Source: Rapana venosa
Lineage: Eukaryota; Mollusca; Gastropoda; Neogastropoda; Muricidae
Length of the DNA stretch: 64,000 nt
Assembly (NCBI GenBank): GCA_028751875.1
Contig: CM054134.1
Span: 76,422,567-76,486,566, forward strand
Direction: 5' to 3'
How positions within the stretch are numbered: the first letter of the stretch is position 1; the number at the start of each line of letters is the position of its first letter. This document shows positions 21,301 to 36,600 of this stretch, in pieces. The notes beneath the pieces were generated by a model. That model saw nothing but the letters and a program-made list of their open reading frames with translations. It was not told the origin of the DNA and did no database searches. The position numbers and the translations under genes are program-made.

Positions 21301-24300
21301 TGAGGTGTGATGGCAGGTGAGACATACACTTTCTTTCTTCCACCTTTACTTTCTTGGAAGCTTTTAAAATTTGTTATTGACGTTCTGGCACTTGACACAA
21401 AAAGTTGCATGTTGCTAATTAAGTTTCATTAAAAAAAAGAAATCACCGGCAAAGGGAGGGGGAATGGGGCTGCGGCCCTAAGGGCTCAGGTTGGTCAGTA
21501 TAGAGGAGATGAGTGAAGAGTAGAAGAGATAGATAGATAATGTCATTATTGTTTTGGGACCTCAAGGACAGGCTTCATTCCTACTCCCAGAACCGCTTGA
21601 TAACAAAGACATAGTCCACCACAAATTGTGTGGGATGCTCAACTCTTCTTGTAGTGAGGCCATCAACGCAAACATTCAAACTTAGGGATATGAACACTGC
21701 TGAGTGTATGATGTATGATTTGTTACATGTGTGTTTTCAGGTGTGTGTGTGTGTGTGTCACTGTGTGTTTGGTGTGTGTGCGAGTTTGTGTATGTGAGAT
21801 AAAGAGAGAGAGAGACAGAGACAGAGAGACACTCGGATCTACGAACATGATGAACTAAAATCTTAGTATTGACAATGGTTTGGTTTTTTAGTTGTTGTTG
21901 TTTTTGTTTTTTAAAAGAAATGAAAGGACCAAAACGTATGCTGATAGTTAAGTGGTGTGTGGGATGTAAAAAAGCACATAAGTGCTTATTCCATTATCCT
22001 TAATATAAAAGAATGAAATTAAATTTTTAAAAAGTTTTAAATCATTATTAACAGCTGTTAAAAGACCCCAGCTTAAAGACTCTGTACAGAAGCTGATTTT
22101 CTAGAGTGCATGAACACAGATTACTCTGTAAATTATGACAAGTTATCTCTTTTTTTTTTCTTCTGGTTTACACATAACTTGAGTCAATTTTTCTTTTTCT
22201 TTTGGAAATGTTCTTGAAAGACGGTGTAGATGGGCTTTCATCATTCAAAAAAATATATATTTTCATTGATAGCTATGTGAAAGTCAAGTTAGCACAGACA
22301 TCACTTGTTCTTTAGTTACCACTGTACAAACCTGCCACAATTTGTCATTTTTCAGGTTAGGACTTCACATTGTAACTTTGTATATGTATCTGTTAATAAC
22401 TGTTGTCGGATAGCATATTCTTCTGAAAACAACTGAATGAACTTGGGAAGCATAGCTGATGCTTCTTTCTGTGGTAAGCAATACAACAGCATAGCCATAG
22501 CATGAATTCCTGTTGACATTGCTCAGCTTTCTTCCCAAAGGGAAGTGCAAGAATCACTCTAACTTTGCATTTTGCCATTATGAGCTCAGGTCTGATAGTA
22601 TAGAGTAAGATGATTTAACCTATCCACCACTGCCGAGTCTGATGATGCAATAATCATTATGCAACATGTTCATGCCAATTATTCTCCTGTTTTGTTCCAC
22701 CTATCGAAGTTCAAATGCATACAGTAAACGTAACATACTAAGGAATAATTCTAGTGATCATGTATTCAAATGCTGCTGATTTGATGCGACTTTGACAGTG
22801 TTGTAACAGCAAGAGATCTCATGTAAATATACATTAAATACAACAGAACTTGTCAATGAGAGACAACTGGGAAAAAAACAACAACGAAAACACTTGGAAA
22901 AGAAACCATGAGTTCACATGGAAAATGTATACACAAACAAGACATCAGCACCACAGGCACACACATTCATACACACCCACACAGAAAAGACCCCAAAGAA
23001 CCAGCGAGTTTGTCTTCAATCTTTATCTCTGGGCTAGAATACATCCACAATAGAAAAAGAACACTGACAGGGAGCTGACCATCCACTGGAGGGTCGCCAG
23101 GCGTTCTGACAGGGACCAGGGAACAGCTACCAAAAAGGGGTGGGAATGGGACATCTGTTTAGCACCAGAGCTTCTCCATACCCACATAAACAAATCAATA
23201 AATACTTGAGTAAACAAATCTGTAGCTTGACACTAAACCTCCAACCTGCCCAAAAGAACATGCATGGTATAACAACAACAAAAAAATGACACATCTAGCC
23301 AGCATGTTCGCATCTTTTGTAGAGTAAAATTGAAAGTGTCTACAGATTTGTAGTACATGAAAATGTAGTCTCCTACTGTTACTTCACTTTTACAAGGCTG
23401 CCAACTCTGTTGCAAAGTCTTTTCCCCCCACATTATGAGGAAAACATTCTGGATGGCTTAAAAATACTCTAAAACAGAATTGGCAGCCAGTGACAGTGAC
23501 TATAACAGACTACATTTTCAGTTATTTGGATGGGCAGATTCAGGAAGCTGTTTACAAGTATTCTGGAAACACAGTTAACAAATGTCTGCTGAACACTGAT
23601 CATTAACTACAACAACAAAAATTAAAACTAAATCAGTATGCAACAAAATACAAGCATATGAAGCCAACCTCTTCAAAAGATTTGTGGTTCTTCACAACAC
23701 ACATATGTTATTACAAAAACAAACATAAAAGGGGAGTTTTGTGACTTTTTTTTTTTTTTGCACATGAACTACATACAACAGGAGCATTCTCATCTACTGA
23801 TAGAGCAAAAGCAATAGTAGAGTATCTTGTGAAGTTGGACGGCAACAAGACCGCAAGGAACATTCATGAAACTGTACTTTCTCCTATAAACAACTTTTTT
23901 CAAAAGACATTGTAATGCAGACCAATTCTGTACCATCTCCAGGTAATTTTTTCTATAGATACAAGTCTGCATCACAGCTGAACTGTTTGAGACTTTTTTT
24001 TTTTTTACTTCAAAACTCAAAACAGACTGACAAACTCAACATGTGCCAGAAAATATGCATTCAGAAAGAATTAAAAGAATGTTTTGTAACTCATAATTTT
24101 TATTTTTTTTTGGTGGTATATCTCTGAAAATTTCCACCTTTGTCACAAAGATTTCAATTCACTGATAGCTTTTTGCCAGTTTTTTCCTCTCTTTTTTTCC
24201 AGCTCCTTTAACATTACTTCCTTGCTCATTCTTCTAGAATATTGGAACTTTTCCTGCTTCTTTTCCAGTACTGCTTACACCTATCCCAAATTCCTTTAAG

Positions 24301-27300
24301 AGATTGAAACTTAAGATAAATAAAAATATGAAATTTGATTGAATAAGATATGAATCTAGATTTGTGAGCCCTGTAAGCCTGTGTCTACATGATGTCTTTG
24401 TAATCTAAATATAAGAGTGGCAAAAATGATTATAACAAACCTTTGACTTATTTTCTTTTCTTAGCGACTGTATAGCTCACCTGACAAGCATCACATTTGG
24501 GTTGTCATTGCAATGCAATGACTCATCTTCGGGCCAAAATACATCAAAGGAAAACAATTATATAAATTAAAAAAACAAATTTTTTAATCAAGCATGAGGC
24601 TGACTGAACATTTTGAACCCTTTCATGAAAGCTTTGATATTATGAATGAGACTACTTCAGGGGCTGAAAAATTTAAATACGGAAATAATTTGATTTAAAA
24701 AATGACTGTTCAGACCCATTTTAGAAGAAGAAAAAAGAAGGAGAAGAGTAGAAGACAGACAAAATGAAACAAAAATTAGTGCACAAAGTAGTCTGATCAA
24801 AATGTCTTCTCATATGAAAGCAAAAGTGCTGTAATTTTTCCTGGGAGTGTTCTTCCTAAAAGTGCATCTCACAAATGTCTGCTGCAATGAAAAACTCTTG
24901 GGAGCGCGCGTGACCCATTTACCCACACCCCCTTCCTTTCTGAATAAATCTATTAAACCTAAACATGAACATTTTAGCGCTTGCATATTGCGGAAGCTGA
25001 ATACTTGGCAGCTGAGCATGAAATGACGCAGCCTGAAAATTCAAGGTGATGCATGTACAAATCATGTCAAGGGTCTCAATTCCATAAATATCTCAGACAT
25101 GCCACCTTCACAGAGCTGGGCCCAGTAAAACAGCTTGTTTGTCTCACTAACCTCTTTGGTTCTTAAAAATATTGTTCGGCATCAAATCGGGATCACAAAG
25201 AAGTTTAAAATATGCTGTGAAAGCAAATGAAGTCTGCAATAGCTACTTGTATGAGAGAGACAGACAGACAGACAGACACAGAGAGAAATCCTTATGTAAC
25301 ATATGATCAGAGTGAAGTCACTGGGCTTAAACATTGCAGATTTTTTTTTTATACAAATAACTGAAGTTAAAATAAAACAAATAGTAATAAACCTTTAAGA
25401 ATTGGCAGCAGTTTTAGATTTAAAAGCCATCTACATAACATACTATTTATATTTAAAGCAAGTCCACCTTACAATAAAGTGCAGAAGCAAAAGTCCTCAA
25501 GAGACATGGTTCGTGTGAATATACATGTATAAACTTTTTCAGTGTGTGTGTGTGTGTGTGTGTGTGTGAACACTTCAGGTTTTGTTAAATATAAGCAATC
25601 AAACTCACCAAGACAGAAAGCAAACAGAAAAATAAAGGTTTGAGAATAAACTCAGAGGGCGGTGGGCCCAAGCGAATGCATCACAAATAGCAGAATTCAC
25701 AGAATCAGTCTCTTGTAAAAGATAAAGGTTAACTTCATCTATAACACCCATCACTAACGAGAACCAAACTCATATAACATAATCTGAAACATGATATTCA
25801 ATCTGCTCGCTTAAACCAAACTATGCAATTCATTACACAAAGCAAAACAAACAAAAATAAATCCAGCAGCCCTCCCTCCCCAAATACAAAAACGAACATC
25901 AATTCTGCTCTTTGACTGGACTTTTAAAAAAAACCCACATCATTTTCAAAATATACTTGTTGGCAAAGTGACTAAGCTGGCAGTATTGGCAATGTCATTC
26001 CCACTGTTGGCAGTTCCGACAAACTCTCTCAATGCTTCCCAACCCTCCCTTCCCACGCTTTGACACACCCACTCTTTCTTGCCTGCATTTTTTCAGTGCA
26101 ACAAACATTGCTTTTGTCTACAAAGGCAGGGCCTGGGGACCCACACACAAGACAGCAAAGTAACAATGAGCAAGCAATTATTATCATCATCATCATCATT
26201 ATCTGTACTATTATATTACCTAACCAAAACAAAACAAACAAAACAAAACAAAAGAAAGAAAAAGGTAGCAATGAATCAACATACAATGCTGTTTCCATGT
26301 CTGTAAACAGAACCCGAGGCCCTGGTTATCAAGTCTGCAGAATTTCTCGTTTCTACGTATTTTGGTGGCTTTGTCATTCATGTCCAAGTGCAAAACAAAC
26401 AAAAAAACACCTCATTTATTATATACATACACAGTCATGAGAGCGAGTGAGTGAGCAAGAGAAAGAGAACCTAGTGTATCCATATACAACCCGGCTAATG
26501 ATGAGGACCACAGAAGGGTTGATACTATGTGTCAAAGATAATGTACTAAAATGATTTCATAATCAGGTTCTCTTCAATTAAAAAAAAAAGTGCCATGAAA
26601 TGCAGAGATAAAGACCCATCCATATCCCCATACCCCCCCCCCCCCCCCCCCCTCTCTCTCTCTCACACACACACACAGGGAGTTTACCTATTTGTGCAAC
26701 AATTGACACCAAACACCTGCAGTTCAATCAGATTACAAATCCTCCAGACATTCTAACAGCAAACAAAACAAACCAACCAACCAACCAACCAATCTGAAAC
26801 AAAACAAAGAGATTAAGAAGAGACAGAGAAGGAGACAGGAATAAAAGCAAATCCAACTACACCATGTGACAATCACATTTTTACCAAAGTGCAAAACTTT
26901 GCATCCAAAAGCCCACACAAAATATCACTGGGGAAAATCAGGTGCTATAAATCTGGGACCAGCTGCACTATGATGTGCCAATGATATAGGCCCGAAACCA
27001 TCATTACATGTTTGTGCATATACGCATACACATTTATTCTCAAACCGGATAATTAGCCCATCCCAATAATTATGTTTCCTTCTCATGGACACAAACATTT
27101 CTTTAGAGAAAATACACTTCTTTTTTTTTAATTTGAAAAATACATTTTCCTCCACACAGTTCGTCCAAATCTTGCGTAATCACGTTTTTTGTTTTTGTTT
27201 TTGAACATTTAAACAAAACAACCAATTTTATAAAATATAAGCCAGTGTAAAATAGTTAATCTTTGATTCCAATGGATAAATAAAAAAGGGGGGAAGGGGG

Positions 27301-27391
27301 TGGGGGCAGCTGGAACTGAGGGTTGGTGGTGGGGGCAACTTGTATCTGAAATGAATTGTGCCTAAGATGAACACTTAAAACTGCAATGTTC

Positions 27392-27471
<80 letters not shown>

Positions 27472-30400
27472 AGACACACCACACACACTCACAACACACA
27501 CACAAAGCGAAGAGGCAAACTTGCATAACAAGATATGACTGGATAACTTTATGAACTTTCTACCATTAGAAATTTAGGTAACTACTTATAGATAAAAACA
27601 GTTGAGCTAGGCCAGAGGCATTCTGTTTTGAAAAAAATATTGTTTAGATTAAAAGGTACGTCTATCCCAGGCCATATCAAAATATGAAACATTATCATGA
27701 CACTCTCTTTTACTCGGAGCTCAGTAATAGCCTACCCTCCTGCTTTTAACCAAATTTTTCTGACAAAAATATGACTGAAAGTGTTGCAGGGACTTTTTTG
27801 GTTAAAAACAAAGAAACACGCCACAGAAAACAGTAGTTATCAATTTCACAGCAAAGACTGAATCTAAAAGAAACTGTTTACCTAACAAGTGCATAAACTG
27901 CAGTGTTTGGTGTGGCCTAGCCATGTTCTTGAAAAAGGTACTGAAATTAAAATCATTTGGCATGTCTACACATATATGTGTTGTCTTTTTCAGAGAGAAA
28001 AAATCTTGTGTGAGTGACTGAGTGTATGTGTGTGCATGCGTGCGTGCGTGCATGTGTGCGCGCGCATGTGCGTGTCCATTATACAAAGGTGCATTTTGGC
28101 ACATCATATGCTTGCATCAGTATATATCTGTAAGTGCATCTTCCAATGTATTAGAACACTACACAGAGAGATAGGGAGAGAGAGAGAGACAGACAGACCA
28201 GACAGACAAACAGACCAGACAGACAGAGACAAAGAGCTCTTGAATAAACAAATGACAAAGAATGCATTTAACAGGCTATAAACTGTTACGGAATCTCACT
28301 CAAATAAAGTACTGCATACCTGAAGTGCAATAAAGTTCTACAAGTTTGTGAGCCAAGTATATCACTCACACACACAAACACACAATCTAACCTTTTTCCA
28401 TAGAGTGTTATGCATCTAATAATGACCATGTTGGATTATGTCTGGCAAAGTCAGGACCTGAGAGACGCCACATTCAACTATAATGTGAAACAAATTCTGA
28501 AGTGAAACAAAACAGCAGATTTCCCAGATGAGATGGTCTTGCGCACACACACACCCACACTTATGTATGCGCTACCACCCACACCAACCCCGACACACAC
28601 ACACACACATGCTGTCCACAACTCCACCCAAGCATGTAACTGAACAGACAACGGTCTTCATAAACGAATGTTCACTCCATAAAAACTAGGCAATCTCAAG
28701 AGAAGAGTGCAACATGATTCAGCAAGTAAGCAAACGCAAGAAACACCCTGCAGTGCTGTGCTGTGCTGTGCTGCAGTGTCCTGCTATTTGTCAGACCCAA
28801 ACAGTTTTCACGCTTTTACTTCCCCAATGCACGCTCAACCTTAGTTCCACACATCAATAATGTGATCTAATCAGAATGCACAGGTATTTTGGGGGTTGGG
28901 TTTGTGTGTGTGTGTGTGTGCTTTGTTGAGGAAAAATATGAATAACTAGACTTCTTACAAAAGCATGTTAAGAACTGCAACTGCTTCTGAAGGGGAAGAA
29001 ACCCTCTTTCAGCAAAGTTCACAATGCTGGATACCAAAAATTTTAAAACACACAAAACCACTACCACCACCACCTAAAGCAGCATTTCAATTGACTTTCA
29101 AATAACAAAACAAAAAAAAGGGTTTTATCTTCCGTAGTGTATGAATTTGCTGTGCAAGCAACTTCCTGCATTTTGAGTAACTCTCAACTGAATGTCCACA
29201 TGAAATTTTATATCACAGAAATCTTGCATTTTCACTTCTTCCTCACATCTTGTTACCTTTCTAAATTATGTTTTCCTAAAGCTTTTATTTTTATTTTTTA
29301 TTTTTGGTGCTCTGCTAATATAAACCCCGAAAGGATGGAAAAAGTAAGCAGAGCAGCAAGGAATGGGGCTAGATTATGAATGTGCAGTACTTACTGTAAG
29401 TGTTACAGATGCTGTAAGGGTTCATTTCCAAAAGCATATATATACAGGCGTATGTGTATGGACAAATATGGCGCAAGCCAATGCCCAGACATAATAGAAC
29501 AGTATGTGTCAACATACAATATCATAAAACAACAGGAAGCTTTTCTTGTGATTCTGCACCTCCCAAACCCACCCCCTCCCAAATTTAAGCACAATAAATT
29601 GTCTAGAACTATTCAATGCTAATATGTAACTCATACTGAACAAACGGTCTGAATTTTACAAGTTGAGATGAAACAAATATCTTTCTTTGATGCTGTAACA
29701 TTGTAACTTTCTAAAAGCCTTTTCCACAACAGCAAGTAAACTCTTCTGGTGATTAGAAAAAGTTCAGACTTATTCAATGACAAATGGGGAACAGGCATAA
29801 AAATGCTTGCCAAGAATAACTGCCAAGAGAACAACCTATTAGTATTACTGTTGTTTTAGCAATGTGGCAGAGAAAGGCAAAAGTGGGTGTGGAGGATATC
29901 AAGCACAAGCCCTCACCATTATCTCTTCTACTTAGTACTTGGCAAAGTTTTCAGTTCCCAAGATCTACAACCCAGAACAGAACCTGTCAACAAATTTTCA
30001 GATTCTTAAACCAGAATTTCTCAAATCCACACCTACAAAAGCTGAAGCTGTACTACCTAACAATGGATACTTCAATAATTCTTTTTTTTTTTTTTTTTAC
30101 AAATTATTTTAATTCTCCAATAATTCCTTAACATGTGTTCACTCTTCAATTATTCTTTTTTTTTTTTTTAAACATATTATGTTCATTTTCTCAACTCCAG
30201 TGTTAACATGAAAATTCAAGAACTGCTCTCCCTTGCATGTTATCATTGTTTTCTGGAGGCAAGAGTGACATAATGTTGGTAACACTCAACCTGTAACTGT
30301 AGGAGAGATAGCTGCACTTGGCGGTAGAACTGACATGATAAGTTGTTCCTGAGAGATAGGGTATTTCAAGGAATTCTGGCAGGCACATGTAAACAAACAT

Positions 30401-30522
30401 TTCATGGCATTCTTGACAATATATGAATTCCACTTTTCTTTTTTTAGTCTGAATAAATACATCAATTTTGGGCATTAGAAAAAAGCCCAGAGAAATGGGG
30501 GTAAAGAAAAAGGAGGGGAGGG

Positions 30523-30608
<86 letters not shown>

Positions 30609-33600
30609 AGAGAGAGTGTGTGCTTTTACATCTCTTCACAAATTGTGATAGTAGACCAAAATGTGTGTGTGTGTGCATGCATTTGTGTGCATGCATGAGT
30701 TTGTTTAAAAAGATCAAACGGATGGTAATTCTGAGAAGCGGCAGCTCTGTTGGACAGCTGAATACTGTTAGAATCCAAAGGTTTTTCTCCTCCCTCCTCC
30801 TCCTATTTCCTACACATTGCACGCCTTAAGATGAAGTATCATCTTCATCCCTATGCTGTGCAGAAAAGTGCACACTGCTACATGAATGTATGTCTCCTAA
30901 CAAAACTACACTGATATACTCTGAACACGTCACTAGCCATAAAGGAAATAAAAGGGTTTTTTTCTGTTGTGTTTCCTCTATTTTGATGTTTACTGCTACA
31001 CAGCACAAAAGGAACATACACAACAACAGTATTGTTCAAGCCCAGGATGAGGACAGCTATAAACAGTCTGACTTGTCAACAGTGATGGAACTAAACAGCT
31101 ACAATTTCAATATTGTCTTCAACCCAGCCTTCCCCACTGAAAAATTACAATCAACCTGTATTTCCTTCACGTTTATGCTGATATTTCTCTGAAATAAATT
31201 GACAGCAAAGAAGCATCTGCCTTAAAACTCATACTACGGGAGTATAGTATGTTCTTCTGAGCTATGGCTGAGCTGCACTGAATTCAAAGGACTTTTTTCT
31301 CAATATACAGTTCCTGGCCTAGTATGTGGTAAAAGAACTATTTTTACAATGAAATCCAGATCCCTGTGAAAGCATCTATTCCAGAAACTGAGGGTTTTAC
31401 ATACAAAGGTGGGATAAACAATAGAGTTGAATAATACATATGAAAATAAATTATTCCTTCACAAGATGCAAAAAGTGCATGTGCAGAAGCAGCTGAGTGC
31501 AATGCTGTACACGAACCAGCTTTCAAGGCCAAAGACCCTTTCACCAAACTCACAAAGAGCCTTTCACCTGATTCAAACCTCTGCTGGTTGAGTACAGACC
31601 TAGGCCAAATCTCAACACTTTAACAATGACCAAAAGGTTCTGATGAAAGGTATTTTTCTGACACTTTAAAATACAAACTTACCCAGAGTGTGAGAACATC
31701 GTGATAAAACCCTCCAAAACCACCCCCGCCCCACTCTTACTCCCAAATTCCCTCTCTTCATTTGTCAATTCAGTAACAAAAAGAATAACAAAAGATACAA
31801 GATCCGAGAAAACCAAACAAAAAAAAAGCATGAGTCACTTGTAGGTCTACAAGCACAAACTAAAGCAGCAGCAATCAACGAATCTAACAAAAAGACAGAT
31901 GCATTACTCAGGAACTTTCAACAACCACCGCCTCTTTCTGATTCATCAACAAGGTTTACAGACAGCTCCGTTCATGCGGTTTTTGTGGCCTGCAAGCATA
32001 CACGTTTGCACTAGCCATACCTTCAGCTGATTCGATCAAGTCATTGCTTGTTCATGTTTAGCATCACCTTATCAGTCTCAGTGTCCCACACTCAGTGACA
32101 ATGTGTGTGATAAAATGTTTCCATTACCTAGGCCTGCGAGGAGAAGGCCAAAGTTAGCTGTTGGTCACAGGGAATTATCATGAAAGAGTGAAAGGGGGGT
32201 TGCAGGAAGAGAGAGGGAAGAACAACACTGCTTGTATGATAGATTTTCTTAATTTCAGTGCGAAGTGTGTTTGTGTGCATGCATGTGCCTATAATTATGT
32301 GTGTGCACTGTATGTGTGTGTGTGTATATGTGAGTAGCTGTGTATGTATATGCGCATACAGGTGGGTGTGCATGTACACAAGCAGGGGAATAAGAATGTG
32401 TGTACACATGTATAATGTCTGTATTTGTGCATATCGCCCTATACAGAAGCAAATGCTCAGACAGTGAGAAGATGAATTCTCCAGAATATAGCAACGCCTT
32501 CACATGACACATCGTTTGGGCCGCACTGCTGCCTCTTTTCCTATACTTGTTCACAGGCTTTCAGCTTGTGCCAGTACTCTCCATCTAACTGCCTATCAAG
32601 ACTCCTGACAACCCTATTCCCTTGGCTCCACAGTTCTGCTTTGCTTACATGCTTTCAATGCCATCCTTGTTGTCTTGATTCATGTATCCTAGGTATTCTC
32701 ACAAATTATATGTTGCTTCTTAACATTTTTCAATGCTATGTCACAGAGCAGAACATGCTTACTTTACTTTCATATACATACATATTTAGTATGCTGCTAC
32801 AGTCCTTACACGTATATCAACAGTTTAGTACACAGCTATCTCCTTATAGTCTAGGCATGATTTGTTTCACTTTCCAACAGGTTTTTTGGATGGGGAACAA
32901 AAGCTGAAGACTGCATGCTGATATGTTATTTTTCTCTGTTATTGGCAAAAGAGTAAGGAGGAAGTCGAGGTGCTTGTAACACAAAATGAAACTTTTCAGG
33001 TTCCAGAGTATTCTCTAAAACGTATACCAACATCCATGGAACATCAACTTCCAAAGAAAGGATTCATAACGGTTATTTTACAAACATCATAACACATATG
33101 AACACCCACAAAAACAGCTAAAGGAAAACACTTAAAGCTTATGTTGCAATACAAATCATTCAGTCAATACTGTCAACAATAAAAAGCCAAATCAAAACGC
33201 GTGGGGGAGAGAAACGTGACTAGACAAAAATACAGCTATCAGCAGGCTGTGCTTAGCTTCCTCCTCATCTTTCTACACAGGGACAAAGCATCACACACAC
33301 ACACACACACTCGAACACACACACACCACATTAAGTTCATGGCACCCAAACCCACCCTTTTTGCTCTAAGGATGCTTTTTGCTTTAAAAAAAAGAATAAA
33401 TAAAAAGGGGAAAGGGGGGGGCAACGAGGAATAGAAAGCCGAAAAAAAGCAAGATATGGAAAAAGATGGCATTTGACATGAGAGACAGATGATGAAAAGC
33501 TAATAACACTTATTGAAACTTAAATATGAAGCTTTTGACAAAGGAAGCAGACACAGTATGTTATACTGCTCCCCTAAAAATGTACCATAAGGACAAGTTC

Positions 33601-36600
33601 AGGTAGGTGTGTGTGTGTGTGTGTGTGTGTGTATAATGTACTGGCAAACAAAATATAAAATCATCAACGAAACCAGACATTTTCTTTTAAGAGAACCTGA
33701 TGAACAGAAAAGAATCATGATGTCTGACCCTCTTCCATTTTAAGCCAACACTGCCACGTTCATAACCAATCCATTTTCTTCTCACACATTCACTTACATA
33801 AAAGGGCTATCAAAAATGCCACATTGGTAAGATTGACACAACATATAACAACAATAATCTATGAAACATAGAGAAATAAATATTCCTGACAGAAGCACTA
33901 ATCTCACATTAAAAAAAAGGACGTAGTTCTTGTGTGGCAGTATGTACAATTTTGTAATATATACAGGCTACTGCAGGTGTAAAAGCAGAGGTGTTTCTTT
34001 TTTTTTTTTCAAGCAAAACTCAATTCGCAATATAGTCCTGCCAATTACTGTGACAATGCAACTTATCTCGAAGCATTTGAATTACTTCTCTCCTTATATA
34101 CACACATATATGTCTCTCTCTCATTCACAAAGAAATGTATACACACACTCACCGCGACAAATCTGGTGGTTTCAATCATTTTTTTTCTTCTGAATGAATT
34201 ACTTATAATATTACCCCCAAAATTCTACCCTAAAAATTCAAATGAAAACAACATAATTGTTAGCAAAACAAAAACAGGAGGAAAAAAATGATAAAAAAAC
34301 CCAACCCAACTAAATGTTATTGCTATAACATTGTTAATGACGTAATGTAAGATAGGTTATACATTAAAAGAAACAAAGAAATATTCACAACCCAAATTGC
34401 AATGAAAAGACAGCTGTACAAATGTTGAAATAACAAAAAAGTATAACAGATGAATCTGATTATGAAGTTACAATGAAACACACTGATTTACATACTTGTT
34501 CGATAGTATAATACATATGACAGCTATACATTTAAACAGGCACACACAGCTCATGATTCACATGGAGACATCTTGACAATCTACGCTTTCAATATGAGGC
34601 AATTTCTGTACATTCCAATCTAACATTTGTTTAAAATCTTAAAGAACACAATTTGAAAACAAGTAGGTTACACCTTCAACATTAACGATATCCTGCAACT
34701 TTACAAATACGATTCAATTAACATCATACAAGACAAAACAAAACGCAAAGTTGACAACATGAAGATATGATGAATTTTCTTTTCCCTGTTGGAGTTAGTA
34801 ACAGACAAAAGTACATGCAGAGTTAGCCCAAACAGCCTGCTGTCTTGGTAAGTTTTCTCCATGCAACTCCACACCAAACTACGACTCTCCCTACGGGTAA
34901 ATAAATGGACACTTTGGCTGAGTAGATAAAGCGTTTGCCTTCCAACTCATGGGTCTATAAAGTCATGGGTTTGAATCTTGGCATCAGCATTTGATGAATT
35001 AAAGGTGGGGAGGTCAACCTAGAGTGTAGACCTGCTAGTCCTTAATTCCCCTTGTACGTATATTTACAAATGTAGATCAAATATATGCATGTTTAAGATC
35101 CCCTAATTGGTATCAGGGTTCAGTGGATAACAGAAACACTACTATACCCAGCATGCATCCTCACTGGGAGAAAGATGGGCCCCACCAGGCTCTTCAACTT
35201 GCCGTGCAGAGACACTGCCTGGAAGATTTAGTATAGTGCCCCAATGACTCGGCTGAGATTTAGAGAAGAAAGGTAAACATTTAACCTGGCTCTATTGTTC
35301 TGTAAGTATTTAACGATGGAATTGAACTAACAACTGCAGAGACACTACATGATAAATGCATTTAAAAACCAAAAACAAAATAGTTACAGCATGCTTGAAT
35401 GACTACAGAAAAATTAACCTTTACTTTGCTTGAGGGCAAACCAGGTAAAAATTGTTGGATAAAAATTAAAAAGAAATAAAATGAAAGCTCATGGGCTAAC
35501 TTGTCTGTTTTTTGCACTTCAACTTTCATCCACTAAACAGTTAAAAAAAATTCTTAAAGAAAGAAAGAGTAATGCACCTCATATTTTTGATTCTTAAAAA
35601 AGATTTTTCTGCTTTTGATTAAGAACACAAGAGATTAACTGATGTCACTGCTTTCGCACAGCAGAAAACAAAAGATGAAGAATCATTTGGTTGTTTACTA
35701 TACATACCGTAATTTGTTTTTAAAATTCAAAATCACAAGAAAACAGTACTTCAATAACCTGCCTGCACATAAGATACCTAAAAACCAAATTAAGAAATCA
35801 GTAACTTTTCAAAAAGTAATCATCTTTTGCAATGGTTATGCTCTATAGAAACTACTGGCAAGCCAGGTGTAATCAATGACCAGTCAGCACTGGAAACATG
35901 AAATGTGAAGGAAAGATATATAATGATGAAAAAGAATATGTTTTTAGCTCATGATTACAAAGACAAGCCAACAAACAACCATAACTCTTAATTCATTGAA
36001 AATTAAAGTCTGAACAGAGGATTTTGACATATATCTCTTCTAATAATTGTCATCTTCCTCATCCCACCTGCAGATCTCAAAATTTGCACTTTTAGTACAA
36101 TTTTTTTTTTAAAGCTCACCTTCTTTGAATATTTAAGCGCTAAAATGTTTCTATTAAAGGTCTGTTCAACTTGTAACACTTTAAGGCAATTTTCTAATTT
36201 TTTCCCTCTGCCAACTGTCACGACCATATCAAAGGTAACAAAATACCAAAAATAAAGACATAACTTATAAAGTTATAAAATGTAAAAAGACCAACTGAAC
36301 ATCATTTTTCCCCAAAGCAATCTGTTAGATTATAACAATAACTATCTCTTTCACAAATGAAGTGGGGGGAAAAATCACTGAAAAGTACAGGTAATGATGT
36401 TTATAAAAACCCTGCAGTAAAGCGTTTATGCCTTGTGTCGTGTACCTCCCATCAATCGAGTTGGAGACACCTGATGATTGTGCATTGATCACAAGCAAGT
36501 TGTATAAAACGCAAGGTTTTTTTTCCATCTTTGTGCAAATAACCATGTAAGCAAGGAGCCAGCCGTGTGCAATCTGTAAGACAATCTCCTTTTCTAATAC